Shown: positions 1 through 9,124, numbered from the stretch's first letter. The stretch is DNA of 64,000 nt from Leisingera sp. ANG-M1 (GCF_000813745.1 NZ_JWLC01000025.1:313610-377609), one strand, 5' to 3'. Translations and numbers: made by a program. Notes: a model not told the origin generated them from the letters alone.

Positions 1-1530
1 AACACCGATGTCTGCGAAGGCTGCGGCGATTGCGGCGTGCAGTCGAATTGCGTCTCGATCGTGCCTAAGGAAACCGAACTGGGCCGCAAGCGGGCGATTG
101 ACCAGTCCTCGTGCAACAAGGATTTCTCCTGCGTCAACGGCTTCTGCCCGTCATTTGTGACAGTGGAAGGCGCAAAGATCCGCAAGGAAGCAACCGCGGA
201 CATCGACCTGCCGCATCTGCCAATGCCGGAACTGCCTAAGATCAACGGAACCCATAATGTGGTGATCACCGGCGTCGGCGGCACCGGTGTGGTGACCATC
301 GGCGCGGTACTGGCGCAGGCGGCCCAGATCGACGGCAAGGGCGCCGGGCTGATGGAAATGGCCGGTCTCGCCCAAAAGGGCGGCGCCGTGCATATCCACT
401 GCCGCATTGCCAACGATCCTGAGGACATCTCAGCAATCCGTGTGGCCACCGGAGAGGCGCATGCGCTGATCGGCGGCGACCTCGTGGTGAGCGCGGGCTC
501 CAAAACGCTGGGGCTGACAACCACCGGCCAGACCGGCGCCGTGGTGAACAGCCATGAGATCATCACCGGAGAATTTACCAAGAATACCGAGTTCAAGGTG
601 CCAACCGACCGTCTGGAGGTGGCCCTGCAGGCCCGCCTGCGCGACCGGCTGGACCTGTTTGACGCCTCGGAACTGGCACGCGCCGCGATGGGCGACTCGA
701 TTTTTTCAAACATGATGGTGTTTGGCGCGGCATGGCAAAAGGGGCTTGTCCCGGTCAGCCATGAGGCCATTGAACAGGCGATCGAGCTGAACGGCGCCGC
801 GGTAGAGCGCAACAAGCGCGCCTTCAACATCGGCCGCTGGGCGGTGCTCTATCCCGAAGAGGCCCGGAAGCTCAGCCAGCCGAAAGTTGCCGAAAAGCCG
901 AAGTCCCTGCAGGAGAAGATCGACTTCCGCCGCAACCATCTGATTGCCTATCAGGGCAATGGGCTGGCCAAGCGCTATGGAAAGCTGGTTGACAGTGTAG
1001 GCGACCCGGCCCTCAAGGAGGCCGTGGCAAAAGGCTACCACAAGCTCTTGGCGTATAAGGACGAATACGAAGTGGCCCGCCTGCTGCTGGACACCCGCGC
1101 CAAGGCAGAAGCTGAGTTCGAAGGCGATCTGAAGCTGTCGTATCACCTGGCACCGCCGATGCTGGGCGGCACTGATCCTGACGGCCGCCCCAAGAAGCGC
1201 AAGTTCGGAACCGGCATGGAGCGTGGATTCCGGCTGCTGGCCAAGCTGAAGTCTCTGCGCGGCACGCCGCTCGACATCTTCGGCTATACTGCCGAGCGCA
1301 AGATGGAGCGGGCGCTGATCAAGCAGTATGAGCGCGACATGAAAGAATGGCTGCCAAAGGCAGAGCCGGAGCTGATGGAGCCGCTGATCGCCCTGGCGGA
1401 ACTGCCGTTGCAGATCCGAGGGTTTGGTCCGGTCAAAATGGCCAATGAGCAAAAGGCCGCCAAGCGCCGAGAAGAACTGCTGGCCGCCCTGCGCCAGGGC
1501 GGGGTGCCCTTGAAACAAGCGGCGGAATAG
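1..1530 (+). CDS. Indolepyruvate ferredoxin oxidoreductase, C-terminal part (5' end outside the window)
   Basis: The reading frame is open from base 1, so this is the C-terminal ~509 residues of a larger protein; fused alpha/beta forms of this family run to roughly 1,150 residues. The enzyme oxidatively decarboxylates arylpyruvates from aromatic amino acid breakdown to aryl-acetyl-CoA and passes electrons to ferredoxin. The visible part opens with a 4Fe-4S cysteine cluster (Cys5, 8, 11 and 17) with further cysteines near 38, 44 and 49. A pyruvate/ketoisovalerate oxidoreductase gamma-type domain follows from about residue 85, with the glycine-rich motif TGVGGTGVVT, and then a long C-terminal domain. 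It ends at TAG 1528-1530. A transcript downstream would first meet the hairpin repeat at 1588. Family assignment is firm; substrate preference is inferred from homology only. Confidence 0.9.
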   Translation, partial: NTDVCEGCGDCGVQSNCVSIVPKETELGRKRAIDQSSCNKDFSCVNGFCPSFVTVEGAKIRKEATADIDLPHLPMPELPKINGTHNVVITGVGGTGVVTIGAVLAQAAQIDGKGAGLMEMAGLAQKGGAVHIHCRIANDPEDISAIRVATGEAHALIGGDLVVSAGSKTLGLTTTGQTGAVVNSHEIITGEFTKNTEFKVPTDRLEVALQARLRDRLDLFDASELARAAMGDSIFSNMMVFGAAWQKGLVPVSHEAIEQAIELNGAAVERNKRAFNIGRWAVLYPEEARKLSQPKVAEKPKSLQEKIDFRRNHLIAYQGNGLAKRYGKLVDSVGDPALKEAVAKGYHKLLAYKDEYEVARLLLDTRAKAEAEFEGDLKLSYHLAPPMLGGTDPDGRPKKRKFGTGMERGFRLLAKLKSLRGTPLDIFGYTAERKMERALIKQYERDMKEWLPKAEPELMEPLIALAELPLQIRGFGPVKMANEQKAAKRREELLAALRQGGVPLKQAAE

Positions 1531-1587
1531 GGCAGCCGAACGAAGCGCTCCCGCCCGCTCAGGACCATTCAAAGAATGCCCCTTCAC

Positions 1588-1700
1588 CGTTGGGCCCGGC
1601 GCCGCGCTAACGCGCGGCGCCGATGCGCGTGGACGCAAAAGCTCTCTTGCTGCTTCTTTCTGATCAAAATACTCCCGGGGTCTGGGGCAGAGCCCCAGCC
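1588..1700. repeat. Composite intergenic hairpin repeat, copy A
   Basis: A GC-rich block opens with GTTGGGCCCGGCGCCGCGCT and forms a perfect 10-bp hairpin (1598-1607 with 1612-1621, loop TAAC). At 1653-1678 follows CTTCTTTCTGATCAAAATAC running into CTCCCGG, then a 7-bp hairpin CTGGGGC/GCCCCAG at about 1682-1698. The first block recurs at 5188-5222. The second recurs, inverted and with minor changes, at 23433-23460. This is a repeat of unknown function lying between the oxidoreductase and the acyltransferase. Confidence 0.6.
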
Positions 1701-1797
1701 CTGCCGGCGCTAAACCGTCACACCGGCGTTACGCGCGCGTTGCAAAATGAGTGCCCGGCCATATTTGGCCAAAGAACCCGCAGGGAGCGCCCGGAAC

Positions 1798-2676
1798 ATG
1801 CAGGCAGGCCGTCATATTGCCCGCGACATCTCTTATGCCCATTCCGCAGCCAGCCGCCCTGGCCGTGCGGTGATCCGGCTGCTGGAAAACTCCACCGGCC
1901 GGCTGCAGCTGATCCGCCGGGCGGCGGGGTATGAGAGGGACGTGGCCGCCGGGCGCAGTTTCTGGACGGTGATGGCCGAGCGCTACGGGCTGACCTTGGA
2001 TGTGATGGCAGGCTCGCTCGGCAATATTCCCAAAGACAAACCTGTGATTTTGATCGCCAACCATCCATACGGCATTCTTGACGGGCTGATGATGGGGCAC
2101 ATTCTCGCGGAAACCCGCAGCGATTTCCGGATCTTGGCGCATAAGGTGTTCCGCAAGGCAGAAGACCTGAACAATGTTGTCCTGCCGATCTCCTTTGACG
2201 AAACCAAAGAGGCGATGCGCATCAACCTGGAAACGCGCAAGGAAGCGCTGCGGTATTTGGGGCAGGGCGGCGCAATCGGCATCTTCCCTGGCGGCACTGT
2301 GTCTACGGCAGCCAAACCCTTCGACTATCCGATGGATCCGGGCTGGCGCGGCTTCACAGCACGGATGATTGCCAAGTCCGAGGCTGTGGTTGTACCTGTT
2401 TTTTCCGACGGCCATACCTCCCGCCTGTTCCAGATCGCCAGCCATTTGCACAACACGCTGCGCATGGGGCTGCTGATCAAGGAGTTCCGCAGGAGGGTCG
2501 GCACTCCTGTCAAAGTGGTGATCGGCGCGCCTATCCCCCGCGATGTTCTTGACCCGCTTGCAAAAGACTCCAAAGCAATGATGGATTTCCTGCGCAAAGC
2601 CACGTATGACCTGTCACCGGTACCGCTCAAATCCACCGGCTATGGGTTTGAGTTCGAGGAGAAACACCGCGTGTGA
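1798..2676 (+). CDS. Lysophospholipid acyltransferase family protein (PlsC-like)
   Basis: This is a glycerolipid acyltransferase that would transfer an acyl chain to a lysophospholipid-type acceptor at the inner membrane. It has 292 residues. The acyltransferase block I motif is NHPYGILDG at residues 88-96, with the catalytic His89 and Asp95 five residues apart, a spacing seen in this alphaproteobacterial subfamily. A phosphate-binding block FPGGTVS follows. An upstream ATG at 1747 is in frame but has no ribosome-binding site, whereas ATG 1798 is preceded by AGGGAG at 1782-1787, so the shorter start is chosen. The stop is 9 bases before murI, so the two are probably cotranscribed. The acceptor lipid is unknown. 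The gene is distinct from the OlsA-like acyltransferase at 41.4-42.2 kb. Confidence 0.8.
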   Translation: MQAGRHIARDISYAHSAASRPGRAVIRLLENSTGRLQLIRRAAGYERDVAAGRSFWTVMAERYGLTLDVMAGSLGNIPKDKPVILIANHPYGILDGLMMGHILAETRSDFRILAHKVFRKAEDLNNVVLPISFDETKEAMRINLETRKEALRYLGQGGAIGIFPGGTVSTAAKPFDYPMDPGWRGFTARMIAKSEAVVVPVFSDGHTSRLFQIASHLHNTLRMGLLIKEFRRRVGTPVKVVIGAPIPRDVLDPLAKDSKAMMDFLRKATYDLSPVPLKSTGYGFEFEEKHRV

Positions 2677-2685
2677 GAGAGCTTT

Positions 2686-3495
2686 ATGGCTGTTGGCATC
2701 TTTGATTCAGGACTTGGCGGGCTGACCGTCCTCAACGCAGCGCAAAAGCGGCTGCCGGACGTTAACTTCCTGTATTACGGCGACAATGCCCGCGCGCCTT
2801 ATGGCGTGCGCGATGCCGAGGATGTCTATCAGCTAACCAAAGCAGCTGTTGAGAGCATGTGGGACAAGGGCTGCGATCTGGTGATCCTGGCCTGCAACAC
2901 GGCATCGGCAGCGGCGCTGCGGCGGATGCAGGAGGGCGGCCTGCCCAAGGGCAAGCGGGTGCTGGGGGTCTTTGTGCCATTGATCGAAGCGCTGACCGAG
3001 CGGCAATGGGGCGACAATTCGCCGCCGCGCGAGGTCGCGGTGCAGCATGTGGCACTGTTTGCCACCCCTGCCACCGTCGCCAGCCGGGCGTTCCAGCGGG
3101 AGCTGGCGTTCCGGGCCATCGGCGTCGATGTGGAGGCACAAAGCTGCGGCGGCGTGGTCGATGCCATTGAAGACGGCGACCTGATCCTGGCCGAAGCGCT
3201 GGTGCGCAGCCATGTGGATGCGCTGATGCGCAAGATGCCTCACCCGGAGGCGGCTATTCTTGGGTGTACGCATTACCCGCTGATGGAGGAGATCTTCCAG
3301 ACCGCTCTGGGCCCGCAGGTTAAGGTCTTCAGCCAGGGAACTCTGGTGGCCGACAGTCTTGCAGACTATCTGCAGCGCCATCCGGACATGTATGGCGCGG
3401 GTGAGGGCGGCTATTTCACAACCGGCGACCCAAGCCGTGTGAGCGATCGCGCAACCCAGTTCCTCCGACGGGAAATCACCTTTCAGGCGGCTTGA
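2686..3495 (+). CDS. murI: Glutamate racemase
   Basis: This enzyme interconverts L- and D-glutamate in the cytoplasm and supplies D-Glu for peptidoglycan precursor synthesis (MurD step). It has 269 residues, the usual length. The N-terminal motif GIFDSGLGG carries the conserved Asp7 and Ser8. The two catalytic cysteines are visible as CNTAS (Cys70) and GCTHYP (Cys194, followed by His196). It starts at ATG 2686, 9 bases after the acyltransferase stop, so the two are likely one transcription unit. The pairing with argC downstream is looser, with a 115-base gap that contains the small hairpin CCGCAG-ATGG-CTGCGG near 3563-3578. Confidence 0.96.
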   Translation: MAVGIFDSGLGGLTVLNAAQKRLPDVNFLYYGDNARAPYGVRDAEDVYQLTKAAVESMWDKGCDLVILACNTASAAALRRMQEGGLPKGKRVLGVFVPLIEALTERQWGDNSPPREVAVQHVALFATPATVASRAFQRELAFRAIGVDVEAQSCGGVVDAIEDGDLILAEALVRSHVDALMRKMPHPEAAILGCTHYPLMEEIFQTALGPQVKVFSQGTLVADSLADYLQRHPDMYGAGEGGYFTTGDPSRVSDRATQFLRREITFQAA

Positions 3496-3610
3496 TACTC
3501 CTTTGTTCCGGGACTTTGTTCCAAGTCAAAGTACCAAGCTGCCATTCCCCTTATCTCACTCCGCAGATGGCTGCGGAACCGGCATATCATATTGAAAGAC
3601 GAGGTCTGAC

Positions 3611-4639
3611 ATGACCCACAAAGTGGCTATCCTTGGCGCTTCCGGCTACACCGGCGCCGAACTGGTGCGGCTGATCGCCCAGCACCCGAACATTGAAATC
3701 GCAGCCCTGTCGGCGGAGCGCAAGGCAGGCATGACCATGGCCCAGGTGTTTCCGCATCTGCGCCATATGGAACTGCCGGTTCTTTGCAAGATCAATGAGA
3801 TCGACTTTTCCGGCATAGACTTGTGCTTCTGCGCGCTGCCGCATAAGACCAGCCAGGAAGTCATTGCGGCGCTGCCCAAAACCCTGAAAATCGTCGATCT
3901 GTCGGCGGATTTCCGGCTGCGCGATCCGGCGGAATACGAAAAATGGTACGGCAACCCTCATACCGCGCTGGAGCAGCAGGAAGAGGCGGTTTACGGCCTC
4001 ACCGAGTTCTACCGGGATGAGATCAAATCCGCGCGGCTGGTGGCCGGCACCGGTTGCAACGCGGCGACTGGCCAGTTTGCCCTGCGGCCGCTGATCGAAG
4101 CCGGTGTGATCGATTTGGATGAGATCATCCTGGACCTGAAATGCGCGGTCTCCGGCGCCGGCAGGTCGCTCAAGGAAAACCTGCTGCATGCGGAATTGAG
4201 CGAGGGCTACAACGCCTATGCCATCGGCGGCACCCACCGGCATCTGGGCGAATTCGATCAGGAATTCAGCAAGCTTGCCGGCCGCCCGGTCAAGGTGCAG
4301 TTCACACCGCATCTGGTGCCGGCCAACCGGGGCATTCTGGCGACGGTCTACGTTAAAGGCGATGCGCAGGCGATTCATGACACCTTTGCCAAGGCCTATG
4401 CGGATGAGCCTTTCATCGAGCTGCTGCCGTTTGGCGAGGCGCCCAGCACCCATCATGTACGCGGCTCGAATTTCTGCCATATCGGTGTGGCTGCTGACCG
4501 CATCGAAGGCCGCGCGATTGTGATCGCCGCGCTGGACAACCTGACAAAGGGCAGCAGCGGCCAGGCCTTGCAGAATGCCAACCTGATGTTAGGTGAGGAA
4601 GAGACCCAAGGGCTGATGATGGCGCCCCTGTTCCCCTGA
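3611..4639 (+). CDS. argC: N-acetyl-gamma-glutamyl-phosphate reductase
   Basis: This enzyme catalyses the NADPH-dependent reduction of N-acetylglutamyl phosphate to the semialdehyde, the third step of arginine synthesis. It has 342 residues and is the type 1 form. The N-terminal nucleotide-binding motif is [10 protein letters not shown] (residues 9-18). The catalytic cysteine is in AGTGCNAATG (Cys149). The gene starts at ATG 3611 after the purine-rich leader AAAGACGAGG. It is followed 43 bases later by ccmE in the same direction. The pathway neighbours argB and argJ are not in the window. Confidence 0.96.
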   Translation: MTHKVAILGASGYTGAELVRLIAQHPNIEIAALSAERKAGMTMAQVFPHLRHMELPVLCKINEIDFSGIDLCFCALPHKTSQEVIAALPKTLKIVDLSADFRLRDPAEYEKWYGNPHTALEQQEEAVYGLTEFYRDEIKSARLVAGTGCNAATGQFALRPLIEAGVIDLDEIILDLKCAVSGAGRSLKENLLHAELSEGYNAYAIGGTHRHLGEFDQEFSKLAGRPVKVQFTPHLVPANRGILATVYVKGDAQAIHDTFAKAYADEPFIELLPFGEAPSTHHVRGSNFCHIGVAADRIEGRAIVIAALDNLTKGSSGQALQNANLMLGEEETQGLMMAPLFP

Positions 4640-4682
4640 TCCGGGACGGGCGCTGCCGCACATGGCCTGAATTGAGGACACC

Positions 4683-5126
4683 ATGAAGAACCTGAAGAAA
4701 CAGCGCCGTATCCAGGTCATCGCGGTTGCCGCGGTGGCACTGGTCGTAGCCACCGCCCTGATCGGCTATGCCATGCGGGACGGGATCAACTATTTCCGCT
4801 CGCCCAGCCAGGTGGCCGAAGCGCCGCCGCAGCCATCCGAGGTGTTCCGCATCGGCGGGCTGGTGGCCGAGGGTTCGCTGCAGCGCGGCCAGGGCGAAAC
4901 CGTGCGCTTTGCGGTGACCGACGGCGGGGCAACCGTGCAGGTGGCCTATACCGGGGTGCTGCCGGATCTGTTTGAGGAAAACCAGGGCATGGTCGGCACC
5001 GGGCGCTACGTGAACGGAGTCTTTGAAGCCTCTGAAATCCTCGCGAAACATGACGAAACTTATATGCCTAAGGAAGTCATGGACGCATTGAAAGAGCAGG
5101 GGGTTTATCAGGAACCCGAAACCTGA
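4683..5126 (+). CDS. ccmE: Cytochrome c maturation heme chaperone CcmE
   Basis: CcmE is the periplasmic heme chaperone of system I cytochrome c maturation. It accepts heme from CcmABCD and passes it to the CcmF/H lyase. The protein has 147 residues with a single N-terminal membrane anchor (about residues 10-30) after a lysine-rich start, then a beta-barrel periplasmic domain. The heme-binding histidine is His123 in LAKHDETYMP, with the conserved Tyr127 after it. An intrinsic terminator lies 34 bases downstream, so ccmE probably ends its own transcript. CcmF and CcmH come only after the lysis pair, 1.4 kb away, which is an unusual break in a ccm cluster. Confidence 0.95.
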   Translation: MKNLKKQRRIQVIAVAAVALVVATALIGYAMRDGINYFRSPSQVAEAPPQPSEVFRIGGLVAEGSLQRGQGETVRFAVTDGGATVQVAYTGVLPDLFEENQGMVGTGRYVNGVFEASEILAKHDETYMPKEVMDALKEQGVYQEPET

Positions 5127-5159
5127 AGCCGCTGCCGGAACAAGATGCTCCCGCCCCAA

Positions 5160-5190
5160 CAACGCCTCCCTGCCGGGAGGCGTTTTGCGT
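5160..5190 (+). terminator. Intrinsic terminator after ccmE
   Basis: A 10-bp perfect stem AACGCCTCCC / GGGAGGCGTT (5161-5170 with 5175-5184, loop TGCC) runs into a short T-rich tail. It lies directly after ccmE and directly before repeat copy B. Confidence 0.7.
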
Positions 5191-5222
5191 TGGGCCCGGC
5201 GCCGCGCTGTGCGCGGCGCGGT
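5188..5222. repeat. Intergenic hairpin repeat, copy B (partial)
   Basis: The block GTTGGGCCCGGCGCCGCGCT is identical to the start of copy A at 1589. It forms a 9-bp hairpin GCGCCGCGC/GCGCGGCGC with loop TGT. The second half of copy A (CTTCTTTCTGA...) is missing here. It lies between the ccmE terminator and the endolysin gene. Confidence 0.55.
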
Positions 5223-5322
5223 GGCGCAGTAAGGCCGGTGTTGCACGACCGGCGTACGGCGGTGCCGCAGGATCTTAGCTTTTTTCCAGCAAGGTCGCGG
5301 GGCTGGAAACGGGTGAGATGCG

Positions 5323-5934
5323 ATGCAAACTGTGAAGAAAATCGCTGCGGAGATCGTGGCGCGGGAAGGCGGTTATGTGAATGATCCGGATGATCCCGGC
5401 GGTGCCACCAAATACGGGGTGACCATTGTAACCCTGCGGCGGCTGGGGCTGGATCTGACCGGCGACGGCAGGGTTGGCGTGGCCGACGTCCGGGCGCTGA
5501 CGCGAGCAAGGGCGGTTGAGATTTTTATCCGCCACTATTTTGAGGCGCCTGGAATCGGCAGCCTGCCGGACTGCCTTCAGGACACGGTATTTGACATGTA
5601 CGTCAATGCAGGCGGCAATGCGGTGCGTGTTCTGCAGCGGCTGCTTCGGGAGATGGGCTATGGCGTGGCAGTGGACGGCGCAATAGGCCCGCAGACGTCC
5701 GGTGCCGCCTGGCAAGCCGCGCGTGTGAAGGCGGATGCGCTTCGCGATGCCTACGGGATTGCGCGGCGCAACTACTACCTCCGCCTTGCGGACCGCCGCC
5801 CTACAAGCCGGAAATTCGCCCGCAGCCGGGCAGGCGGCAAAGGCGGCTGGATCAAGCGGGCGGAAGAGTTCATCTCGCCGGCCTTTCACCTGAGCACAGA
5901 GGACTTTCAGAAGAGGACTGCAGCATGGGGCTGA
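5323..5934 (+). CDS. Phage-type endolysin (glycoside hydrolase 108 / DUF847 N-acetylmuramidase), GTA-lysis type
   Basis: This peptidoglycan hydrolase is expected to cleave the glycan strands once it is released through a holin. It has 203 residues and no signal peptide. The N-terminal GH108 signature REGGYVNDPDDPGG places the catalytic glutamate at Glu15. It is followed by the KYGVT segment and a C-terminal peptidoglycan-binding part with the motif VDGAIGPQT near residue 117. It overlaps the holin start by 10 bases, which implies translational coupling. Rhodobacter capsulatus uses the same pair of families to release its gene transfer agent, from a locus outside the main GTA cluster (established knowledge). 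A decayed prophage lysis cassette is the alternative, but both frames are intact and no other phage gene is nearby. Confidence 0.88.
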   Translation: MQTVKKIAAEIVAREGGYVNDPDDPGGATKYGVTIVTLRRLGLDLTGDGRVGVADVRALTRARAVEIFIRHYFEAPGIGSLPDCLQDTVFDMYVNAGGNAVRVLQRLLREMGYGVAVDGAIGPQTSGAAWQAARVKADALRDAYGIARRNYYLRLADRRPTSRKFARSRAGGKGGWIKRAEEFISPAFHLSTEDFQKRTAAWG

Positions 5935-6500
5935 TCACGGAACTGGCGGCGTTGATTTTCGGAAGCCGCCGCAATGTGCTGCGCGAAACGGCTGAGGTCT
6001 TCCGCGAGAACGCCGAAGCAGGTGCAGCGCGGTCGCATGAGGTGCAGATCGGCGCGCTAAGCCAGTTTGGCGCTGAGTTTCAACAGGCAAACCGAAGCCG
6101 TTTTGACAGGATCATGGACGGGGTAAACCGGCTTCCGCGTCCGCTGCTGGCGCTTGGGACGCTTGCCCTGATGATTTCGGCTTTGGTTAATCCGGTCTGG
6201 TTTGCGGCCCGGATGCAAGGCTTGGCTCTTGTGCCGGAACCGCTGTGGTGGCTGCTGGGGGTGATTGTCTCATTCTACTTTGGCGCCCGGCACCAGCTGA
6301 AAGCACAGGAGTTTCAAAGAGGGCTGGCAGCCAGCATGGCCCGGGTTCCTCAGGCAGTGGAGAACATCACGGCATTGGACCGGCTGCGGGCGGATGCACC
6401 TGGCTCTGCGGCGGCAGGCACCGATGCCCAATCCAAGCTTGAGGCAACGGAACCCGAGTTCAATCCCGCGCTGGATCGCTGGAAAGCGCAGCGCGGCTGA
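5925..6500 (+). CDS. Holin of the GTA 3-TM family
   Basis: This predicted inner-membrane pore former would release the upstream endolysin. It has 191 residues. Hydrophobic segments lie at about 73-89 and 104-121, and a short hydrophobic or amphipathic stretch at about 2-12. The core pattern (FDRIMDGVNRLPRPLLALG, then PEPLWWLLG and FYFGAR) matches the GTA holin 3TM family of Rhodobacterales. The C-terminal ~60 residues are charged and poorly conserved. ATG 5925 lies inside the last codons of the endolysin. The next gene, ccmF, starts 77 bases downstream with no clear terminator between, so read-through into ccmF is possible. Confidence 0.85.
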   Translation: MGLITELAALIFGSRRNVLRETAEVFRENAEAGAARSHEVQIGALSQFGAEFQQANRSRFDRIMDGVNRLPRPLLALGTLALMISALVNPVWFAARMQGLALVPEPLWWLLGVIVSFYFGARHQLKAQEFQRGLAASMARVPQAVENITALDRLRADAPGSAAAGTDAQSKLEATEPEFNPALDRWKAQRG

Positions 6501-6577
6501 TCACAATTTGCCGTCTGCGGCGGCTTGGCGCGGGGATTGCCATTGGCGCCCCGCGCGCAGGGGCGTATATGGGGCGT

Positions 6578-8542
6578 ATGATTACAGAGCTCGGCCACTT
6601 CGCCCTTATCCTCGCCTTCATGATTGCGATCGTGCAGGCCGTTATCCCCTTGATCGGCGCGCAGAAACGCTGGCCCGGCTGGATGGCCGTGGCCGAACCT
6701 GCCGCCCAGGCGCAGTTCCTGTTCACAGCCTTCTCCTTCGGGGCGCTGATGTGGGCTTTCATCACCTCGGATTTCTCGCTGAAGCTGGTGACGCTGAACA
6801 GCCATTCCGCCAAGCCGATGCTCTACAAGATCTCCGGCACCTGGGGGAACCACGAGGGCTCGATGCTGTTGTGGGTATTGATCGTCAGCCTGTTCGGAGC
6901 GCTGGCCTCGGTCTTTGGCGGCGGGCTGCCGCCGACCTTGAAGGCCCGGGTGCTGGCAGTGCAGGCTGCTATTGGCGTGGCGTTTTTTGCTTTCATTCTC
7001 TTCACGTCCAACCCGTTCCTGCGGCTTACGGTGCCGCCGTTTGACGGCCAGGATTTGAATCCGCTGCTGCAGGATCCGGGCCTCGCCTTCCACCCGCCGT
7101 TTCTCTATCTGGGCTATGTCGGCCTGAGCATGGCGTTCTCCTTTGCCGTCGCCGCGCTGATCGAAGGCCGGGTTGACGCCGCCTGGGGCCGCTGGGTGCG
7201 GCCCTGGACGCTGGCGGCCTGGATCTTTCTGACCATCGGCATCGCTCTGGGTTCCTGGTGGGCCTACTACGAGTTGGGCTGGGGTGGCTTCTGGTTCTGG
7301 GATCCGGTTGAAAATGCCTCCTTCATGCCCTGGCTGCTGGCCGCAGCGCTGCTGCACTCGGCAATCGTGGTCGAAAAGCGCGAAGCGCTGAAAAGCTGGA
7401 CCATTCTGCTGGCGATCCTTGCTTTCGGTTTCTCGCTGGTCGGCACTTTCATTGTACGCTCCGGCATCATCACCAGCGTGCATGCCTTCGCCAATGACCC
7501 TGAGCGGGGCGTGTTCATTCTGTTTATCCTGGCCTTCTTCACCGGCGGCGCGCTGACCTTGTTTGCCGCCCGGGCGCAGGCGATGGAAGCCAAAGGCGTG
7601 TTCGGCATGATCAGCCGCGAGAGCGCGCTGGTGGCGAACAATATCCTGCTGGCGGTCAGCTGCTTTGTCGTGTTCTTCGGCACCGTCTGGCCGATCGTCG
7701 CCGAGATGCTCTTTGACCGCAAGCTGAGCGTGGGGCCGCCGTTTTTCAATTCGGCCTTCACGCCGTTTATGGTCGTGCTGGGGCTGATTCTGCCGGTCGG
7801 CGCCTTGCTGCCGTGGAAGCGCGGCAAAGTCGCACGGACTGCCTGGCAGCTGCGGTATGTCTTCCTTCTGGCCGTGTCGCTGGGCGTGCTGGCTTGGTCG
7901 ATGCAAACAGGCAGGACGGCGCTGGGTCCGGTTGGCCTGTTCCTCGGCTCTTGGGTTGCCTTTGGGGCTGTGGCTGACCTTTGGCTGCGCAGCGGCAAGT
8001 CCGGGCGCCTGCAGCGGATGCTGCGTCTGCCGCGCGCAGATTGGGGCAAGGCCACGGCGCATGCAGGCCTCGGCATCACCATTTTTGCCATTGCGGGCCT
8101 CACTGCCTGGGAACAGGAAGACATCCGGGTGGCGCAGCTTGGCGAGCCGTTTCAGGTGGGCGCCTTTACCCTGGTTCTGAAGGACGTGAACCGAGAGCAG
8201 GGGCCGAACTACTTCACCACCAAGGGCCGGGTTGAGGTAACACGAAATGGCCGCCCCGAAGCGGTGATGTTCCCGGAAAAACGCGACTACCCCGTGGCCC
8301 GGATGCCGACCACCGAAGCGGCGATCGACTACCGGGTGACCCGTGACCTCTATGTGGTGCTGGGCGACCGGCAGGCAGACGGCGGCTGGACAATGCGCAC
8401 CTATATCAAACCCTTTGCCAACTGGATCTGGGGCGGTTCGATCCTGATGGCGCTTGGCGGGCTGCTGAGCCTTAGCGACCGGCGGTTCCGTGTCGCGGCA
8501 GGCGCACGCAAGACACCTGCGCCGGGAGTTCCAGCAGAATGA
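6578..8542 (+). CDS. ccmF: Cytochrome c heme lyase subunit CcmF
   Basis: CcmF is a large polytopic inner-membrane protein that, with CcmH, ligates heme from holo-CcmE to apocytochrome c. It has about 654 residues and many membrane helices. The tryptophan-rich WWD heme-handling domain is at about residues 227-252 (core WGGFWFWDPVENAS). A large periplasmic domain occupies the C-terminal third before the last helix. Two starts are possible: ATG 6569 (M-G-R-M-I-T) and ATG 6578 (M-I-T-E-L-G-H-F). The second fits the family N-terminus better, while AGGGGC at 6559 is better spaced for the first, so the start is uncertain by three codons. The stop overlaps ccmH by four bases. Confidence 0.95.
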   Translation: MITELGHFALILAFMIAIVQAVIPLIGAQKRWPGWMAVAEPAAQAQFLFTAFSFGALMWAFITSDFSLKLVTLNSHSAKPMLYKISGTWGNHEGSMLLWVLIVSLFGALASVFGGGLPPTLKARVLAVQAAIGVAFFAFILFTSNPFLRLTVPPFDGQDLNPLLQDPGLAFHPPFLYLGYVGLSMAFSFAVAALIEGRVDAAWGRWVRPWTLAAWIFLTIGIALGSWWAYYELGWGGFWFWDPVENASFMPWLLAAALLHSAIVVEKREALKSWTILLAILAFGFSLVGTFIVRSGIITSVHAFANDPERGVFILFILAFFTGGALTLFAARAQAMEAKGVFGMISRESALVANNILLAVSCFVVFFGTVWPIVAEMLFDRKLSVGPPFFNSAFTPFMVVLGLILPVGALLPWKRGKVARTAWQLRYVFLLAVSLGVLAWSMQTGRTALGPVGLFLGSWVAFGAVADLWLRSGKSGRLQRMLRLPRADWGKATAHAGLGITIFAIAGLTAWEQEDIRVAQLGEPFQVGAFTLVLKDVNREQGPNYFTTKGRVEVTRNGRPEAVMFPEKRDYPVARMPTTEAAIDYRVTRDLYVVLGDRQADGGWTMRTYIKPFANWIWGGSILMALGGLLSLSDRRFRVAAGARKTPAPGVPAE

Positions 8543-9021
8543 AACAATGGCGGTATATGATACTGGGCCTGGCGGGTCTGATGGCAGCGGCGCTTTTCCA
8601 GCCCCCCGCAGCGTTCGCTGTTGAGCCGGATGAAATACTAGCGGACCCGGTTCTTGAAGGCCGGGCGCGCGAGCTTTCCAAGGATCTGCGCTGTTTGGTG
8701 TGCCGCAACGAAAGCATCGACGAATCCAACGCCGAGCTGGCCCGTGATTTGCGGGTGCTGCTGCGCGAGCGCCTGTCGGCGGGTGATAGCGACCGGGAGG
8801 CAATGGATTTCATCGTTGACCGCTATGGCGAGTATGTTCTGCTGCGGCCCTCCGCCAGCGGCGCCAACTGGCTTTTGTGGGCCGCCGGGCCGCTGATGCT
8901 GCTGGCAGCCCTTGCGATTGCTGCCGTCTATGTCCGGGGCCGTTCCCGCGCGCCCAAGGCGGCCGAGCAGGGACTGAGTGCCGAAGAACAGGAGCGGCTT
9001 CGGAAAATCCTGGAGGATTGA
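8539..9021 (+). CDS. ccmH: Cytochrome c maturation thiol reductase CcmH
   Basis: CcmH reduces or holds the CXXCH thiols of apocytochrome c for heme attachment and works with CcmF. It has 160 residues, with an N-terminal signal or anchor (about 5-27), the redox motif LRCLVCRNES (Cys52, Cys55), a helical periplasmic domain and a C-terminal membrane helix at about 111-132. It is the short form without a fused CcmI/TPR part. Its ATG overlaps the ccmF stop (ATGA), so the two are translationally coupled. Confidence 0.95.
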   Translation: MKQWRYMILGLAGLMAAALFQPPAAFAVEPDEILADPVLEGRARELSKDLRCLVCRNESIDESNAELARDLRVLLRERLSAGDSDREAMDFIVDRYGEYVLLRPSASGANWLLWAAGPLMLLAALAIAAVYVRGRSRAPKAAEQGLSAEEQERLRKILED

Positions 9022-9124
9022 CGCCGGGTCGGTCTTTCCGCTTAGACGGCTTTGCGCCACGATGCCTGCCAAGGGCCGGACCGGAGGGGTCTTGCCGATG
9101 GCGTAAGATACACGAGGCAATCCC

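Noticed and set aside
3500-3530. Repeated GTTC in TTTGTTCC...TTTGTTCC upstream of argC as a LexA box.
   Set aside because: The two GTTC units are nine bases apart, not seven, so the LexA spacing is not met.
5323-6500. Interpretation of the lysis pair as the remnant of a prophage.
   Set aside because: Both genes are intact, match the GTA lysis families, and no att site, integrase or other phage gene is seen nearby.
6350-8803. Very long (817-codon) open frame on the minus strand across ccmF and ccmH.
   Set aside because: It lies antisense to well-conserved ccm genes, has no domain and a biased composition (Gln, Arg, His, Pro) typical of antisense frames in GC-rich codons.
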